From positions 1-6,940 of the forward strand of contig CAXBMB010000125.1 in the NCBI GenBank assembly GCA_963976695.1: a DNA stretch of 6,940 nucleotides, given 5' to 3'. Shown in pieces: positions 5,361 through 6,940 of this stretch (positions are counted from its first letter, which is position 1; the number at the start of each line of letters is the position of its first letter). A program made the translations under genes and the position numbers. The DNA comes from CAXBMB01 sp963976695. Lineage in GTDB: Bacteria; Pseudomonadota; Alphaproteobacteria; Kiloniellales; DSM-21159. Under the pieces are notes generated by a model. That model was not told the origin of the DNA. It ran no database searches and saw nothing but the letters and a program-made list of their open reading frames with translations.

Positions 5361-6571
5361 CCCATTTTCGCCTGTAGACCTTCGTCCAGCTTCTCGAGGA
5401 ACTGGTTGGTGGTCAACCAGGTTTGATCCGGGCTGATCAGCAACGCCAGATCCTTTGTCATGAAGCCGCTTTCGACGGTTTCGATACAAACCTGCTCCAG
5501 AGTCTCGGCGAACTTCACCACCTCCGGCGTTTCATCGAAAGTTCCGCGATATTTCAGGCCACGGCTCCACGCGAAGATCGAGGCGATGGGGTTGGTGGAG
5601 GTGTCCTGCCCGCGCTGGTGCATCCGGTAGTGGCGGGTTACCGTTCCGTGGGCGGCTTCCGCTTCGACGGTCTTGCCGTCGGGGGTCATCAGCACCGAGG
5701 TCATGAGGCCGAGCGAGCCAAAGCCCTGGGCCACCGTGTCGGACTGCACATCGCCATCGTAGTTCTTGCAGGCCCAGATGAAGCCGCCGCTCCATTTCAT
5801 CGCGCAGGCCACCATGTCGTCGATCAAGCGATGCTCGTAGGTGACGCCGGCCGCTTTGAACTTGGCTTCGAATTCAGCTTCGTAGACTTCCTGGAAGAGG
5901 TCCTTGAAGCGGCCATCGTAGGCCTTGAGGATGGTGTTCTTCGTGGAGAGGTAGACCGGCCAGCCGCGCTGCAGGCCGTAGTTCAAGCAGGCGCGGGCGA
6001 AACCGCGAATCGATTCGTCATGGTTGTACATGCCCATGGCCACACCGGCTTCCGGGAAATCGTGAACTTCGAAGGTTTGCGCTTCGCCGCCGTCGTCGGG
6101 CTGGAAGGTCATGGTCAGCTTGCCCGGACCCGGCACTTTAAAATCGGTGGCGCGGTATTGATCGCCGAAGGCATGACGGCCAATGACGATCGGCTGGGTC
6201 CAGCCCGGAACAAGCCGGGGAACATTGGCGCAGATGATCGGTTCGCGAAACACGGTGCCACCCAGGATATTTCGGATGGTGCCGTTGGGCGAGCGCCACA
6301 TTTTCTTCAGGCTGAATTCTTCAACCCGCTGTTCATCGGGGGTAATGGTGGCGCACTTGACGCCCACGCCGTGTTCCTTGATGGCGTTGGCCGCGTCCAC
6401 GGTAATCTGGTCATCGGTGCGGTCGCGTTCTTCAACGCTCAGGTCGTAATATTTTAGATCAACGTCAAGATAGGGGAGGATCAGCTTGTCTTTGATGAAT
6501 GCCCAGATGATTCGGGTCATTTCGTCGCCGTCGAGTTCGACGATCGGATTTTTTACCTTGATCTTTGCCAT
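5357..6571 (-). CDS. icd: NADP-dependent isocitrate dehydrogenase
   Basis: The 404-residue enzyme converts isocitrate plus NADP+ to 2-oxoglutarate, CO2 and NADPH in the TCA cycle, acting as a cytosolic homodimer. It is the eukaryote-like type (human IDH1/IDH2 style), not the E. coli Icd type. Numbering is nearly the same as IDH1: S94 in SPNGTIR, R100, R109, R132 in IGRHAFGDQYR and Y139 for isocitrate, with K211, D251/D252, D274 and D278 at the catalytic and metal sites. AAHGTVTRHYR (307-316) with R313 and H314 supports NADP use. The ATG at 6571 gives the standard MAKIKVKNPIVELDGDEMTR start; an in-frame ATG at 6580 would add MGT and has no better ribosome site. The stop overlaps the exported cyclophilin start by 4 bp, so the two form a unit. 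All key residues are present. Confidence 0.97.
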   Translation of the reverse strand: MAKIKVKNPIVELDGDEMTRIIWAFIKDKLILPYLDVDLKYYDLSVEERDRTDDQITVDAANAIKEHGVGVKCATITPDEQRVEEFSLKKMWRSPNGTIRNILGGTVFREPIICANVPRLVPGWTQPIVIGRHAFGDQYRATDFKVPGPGKLTMTFQPDDGGEAQTFEVHDFPEAGVAMGMYNHDESIRGFARACLNYGLQRGWPVYLSTKNTILKAYDGRFKDLFQEVYEAEFEAKFKAAGVTYEHRLIDDMVACAMKWSGGFIWACKNYDGDVQSDTVAQGFGSLGLMTSVLMTPDGKTVEAEAAHGTVTRHYRMHQRGQDTSTNPIASIFAWSRGLKYRGTFDETPEVVKFAETLEQVCIETVESGFMTKDLALLISPDQTWLTTNQFLEKLDEGLQAKMG

Positions 6572-6604
6572 AGTGCCCATCCATCGGTGACTTGTGAGTG
6601 TTTC

Positions 6605-6639
6605 GCGCTGCAATATAACCAGCGCAGCCGTCGCGGCAA
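6605..6639 (-). promoter_or_regulatory. icd: Candidate sigma70-type promoter of icd with a dyad over the -10 box
   Basis: On the minus strand TTGCCG (6639-6634), a 16-bp spacer and TATATT (6617-6612) make a good promoter match, placed about 41 bp before the icd ATG. GCGCTG (6605-6610) and CAGCGC (6620-6625) form an inverted repeat with a 9-bp spacer centred on the -10 box, a position where a repressor could act. The boxes and dyad are read by eye; regulation is inferred. The rest of the gap up to the stop of the next gene (6640-6707) is GC-rich and shows only short GC inverted repeats without a T-tract. Confidence 0.5.
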
Positions 6640-6707
6640 GTCCTTCATGGCCGGACCGCGCAATCGGCCACAGCCGGCGCCGGGCTGAACGCGCCGCCGG
6701 TGGTTGG

Positions 6708-6940
6708 TTAGGACCACTTGCTGGAGGGGTCGATTTTTGGTGTGGGCGCGTCGGCGATGGCCTGAAAAACGTCCGCCGGATTGTCGACCACGATGATGAA
6801 GGCGAGCTGCGCCGGCAGCAGAAACCCGCAGTCGACCTGATGCTTGATCAGCGCGATCAGCGGGTCCCAGAATCCGGCGATGTTAACCAGCACCATCGGC
6901 TTGTCGTGCAGACCCAACTGCCGCCAGGTGACAATCTCAA
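6708..6940 (-). CDS. LOG-family protein (TIGR00730, cytokinin riboside 5'-monophosphate phosphoribohydrolase-like), C-terminal part
   Basis: The gene enters from the right edge; 76 C-terminal residues are visible. They begin EIVTWRQLGLHDKP, then VLVNIAGFWDPLIALI and GFLLP, the typical end of LOG/YvdD-type Rossmann-fold proteins (usual pattern TWxQLGLHxKPxxLLNxxGYYDxLL). Family members cleave nucleoside 5'-monophosphates, including cytokinin ribotides, to the free base and ribose 5-phosphate; in bacteria the physiological substrate is often unknown. The catalytic PGGxGTxxE motif lies just beyond the window edge and cannot be checked. The polar tail (APTPKIDPSSKWS) is short and unremarkable. 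It reads toward icd with a 136-bp gap that holds the icd promoter, and no clear terminator is visible between them. Confidence 0.85.
   Translation of the reverse strand, partial: EIVTWRQLGLHDKPMVLVNIAGFWDPLIALIKHQVDCGFLLPAQLAFIIVVDNPADVFQAIADAPTPKIDPSSKWS

Noticed and set aside
5423..6457. 344-codon plus-strand open frame opposite icd
   Set aside because: The icd gene on the other strand has every catalytic residue; this frame is its GC-rich mirror and resembles no protein.

Overview
The window looks like chromosome from a GC-rich alphaproteobacterium, probably of the Rhodospirillales (Rhodospirillum/Magnetospirillum-like). That placement is inferred from the protein styles: a eukaryote-type NADP isocitrate dehydrogenase, paired short cyclophilins, and an AsnC/Lrp regulator beside a homodimeric 2-oxoacid dehydrogenase E1. 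It was not tested by any database search. There are eight protein genes, two of them cut by the window edges. I see no rRNA, tRNA, insertion sequence or CRISPR array.

Left part (1-858): a divergent metal-resistance pair. A leftward gene whose His/Asp-rich N-terminus suggests a cation efflux protein is cut at base 1. A rightward MerR-family regulator with a CadR-like three-cysteine metal site faces away from it across a 124-bp gap that contains a perfect CTACAA-N3-TTGTAG dyad. A short intergenic stretch downstream of the regulator carries three 14-bp tandem repeats.

Centre (859-4116): a leftward Lrp/AsnC regulator and a rightward 808-residue thiamine-diphosphate enzyme of the homodimeric PDH-E1/transketolase family are divergent across 228 bp, with overlapping candidate promoters. 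The arrangement recalls mdeR-mdeB of Pseudomonas putida (2-oxobutyrate oxidation after methionine breakdown), but no mdeA, E2 or E3 gene is present here. Three successive inverted repeats close this block. The last is a good bidirectional terminator facing the leftward genes.

Right part (4167-6940): all genes run leftward. icd (isocitrate dehydrogenase) overlaps by 4 bp an exported cyclophilin that has a Tat-like twin-arginine signal peptide. A strong nested-hairpin terminator follows, then a separate cytosolic cyclophilin. Upstream of icd is a good sigma70-like promoter with a dyad over its -10 box. The window ends in the C-terminal part of a LOG-family nucleotide hydrolase.

Most of this is housekeeping and central metabolism. 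The points most worth a second look are the orphan E1 with its own regulator, the icd-cyclophilin coupling, and the row of inverted repeats after the E1 gene. I do not see convincing evidence of a wholly new system.
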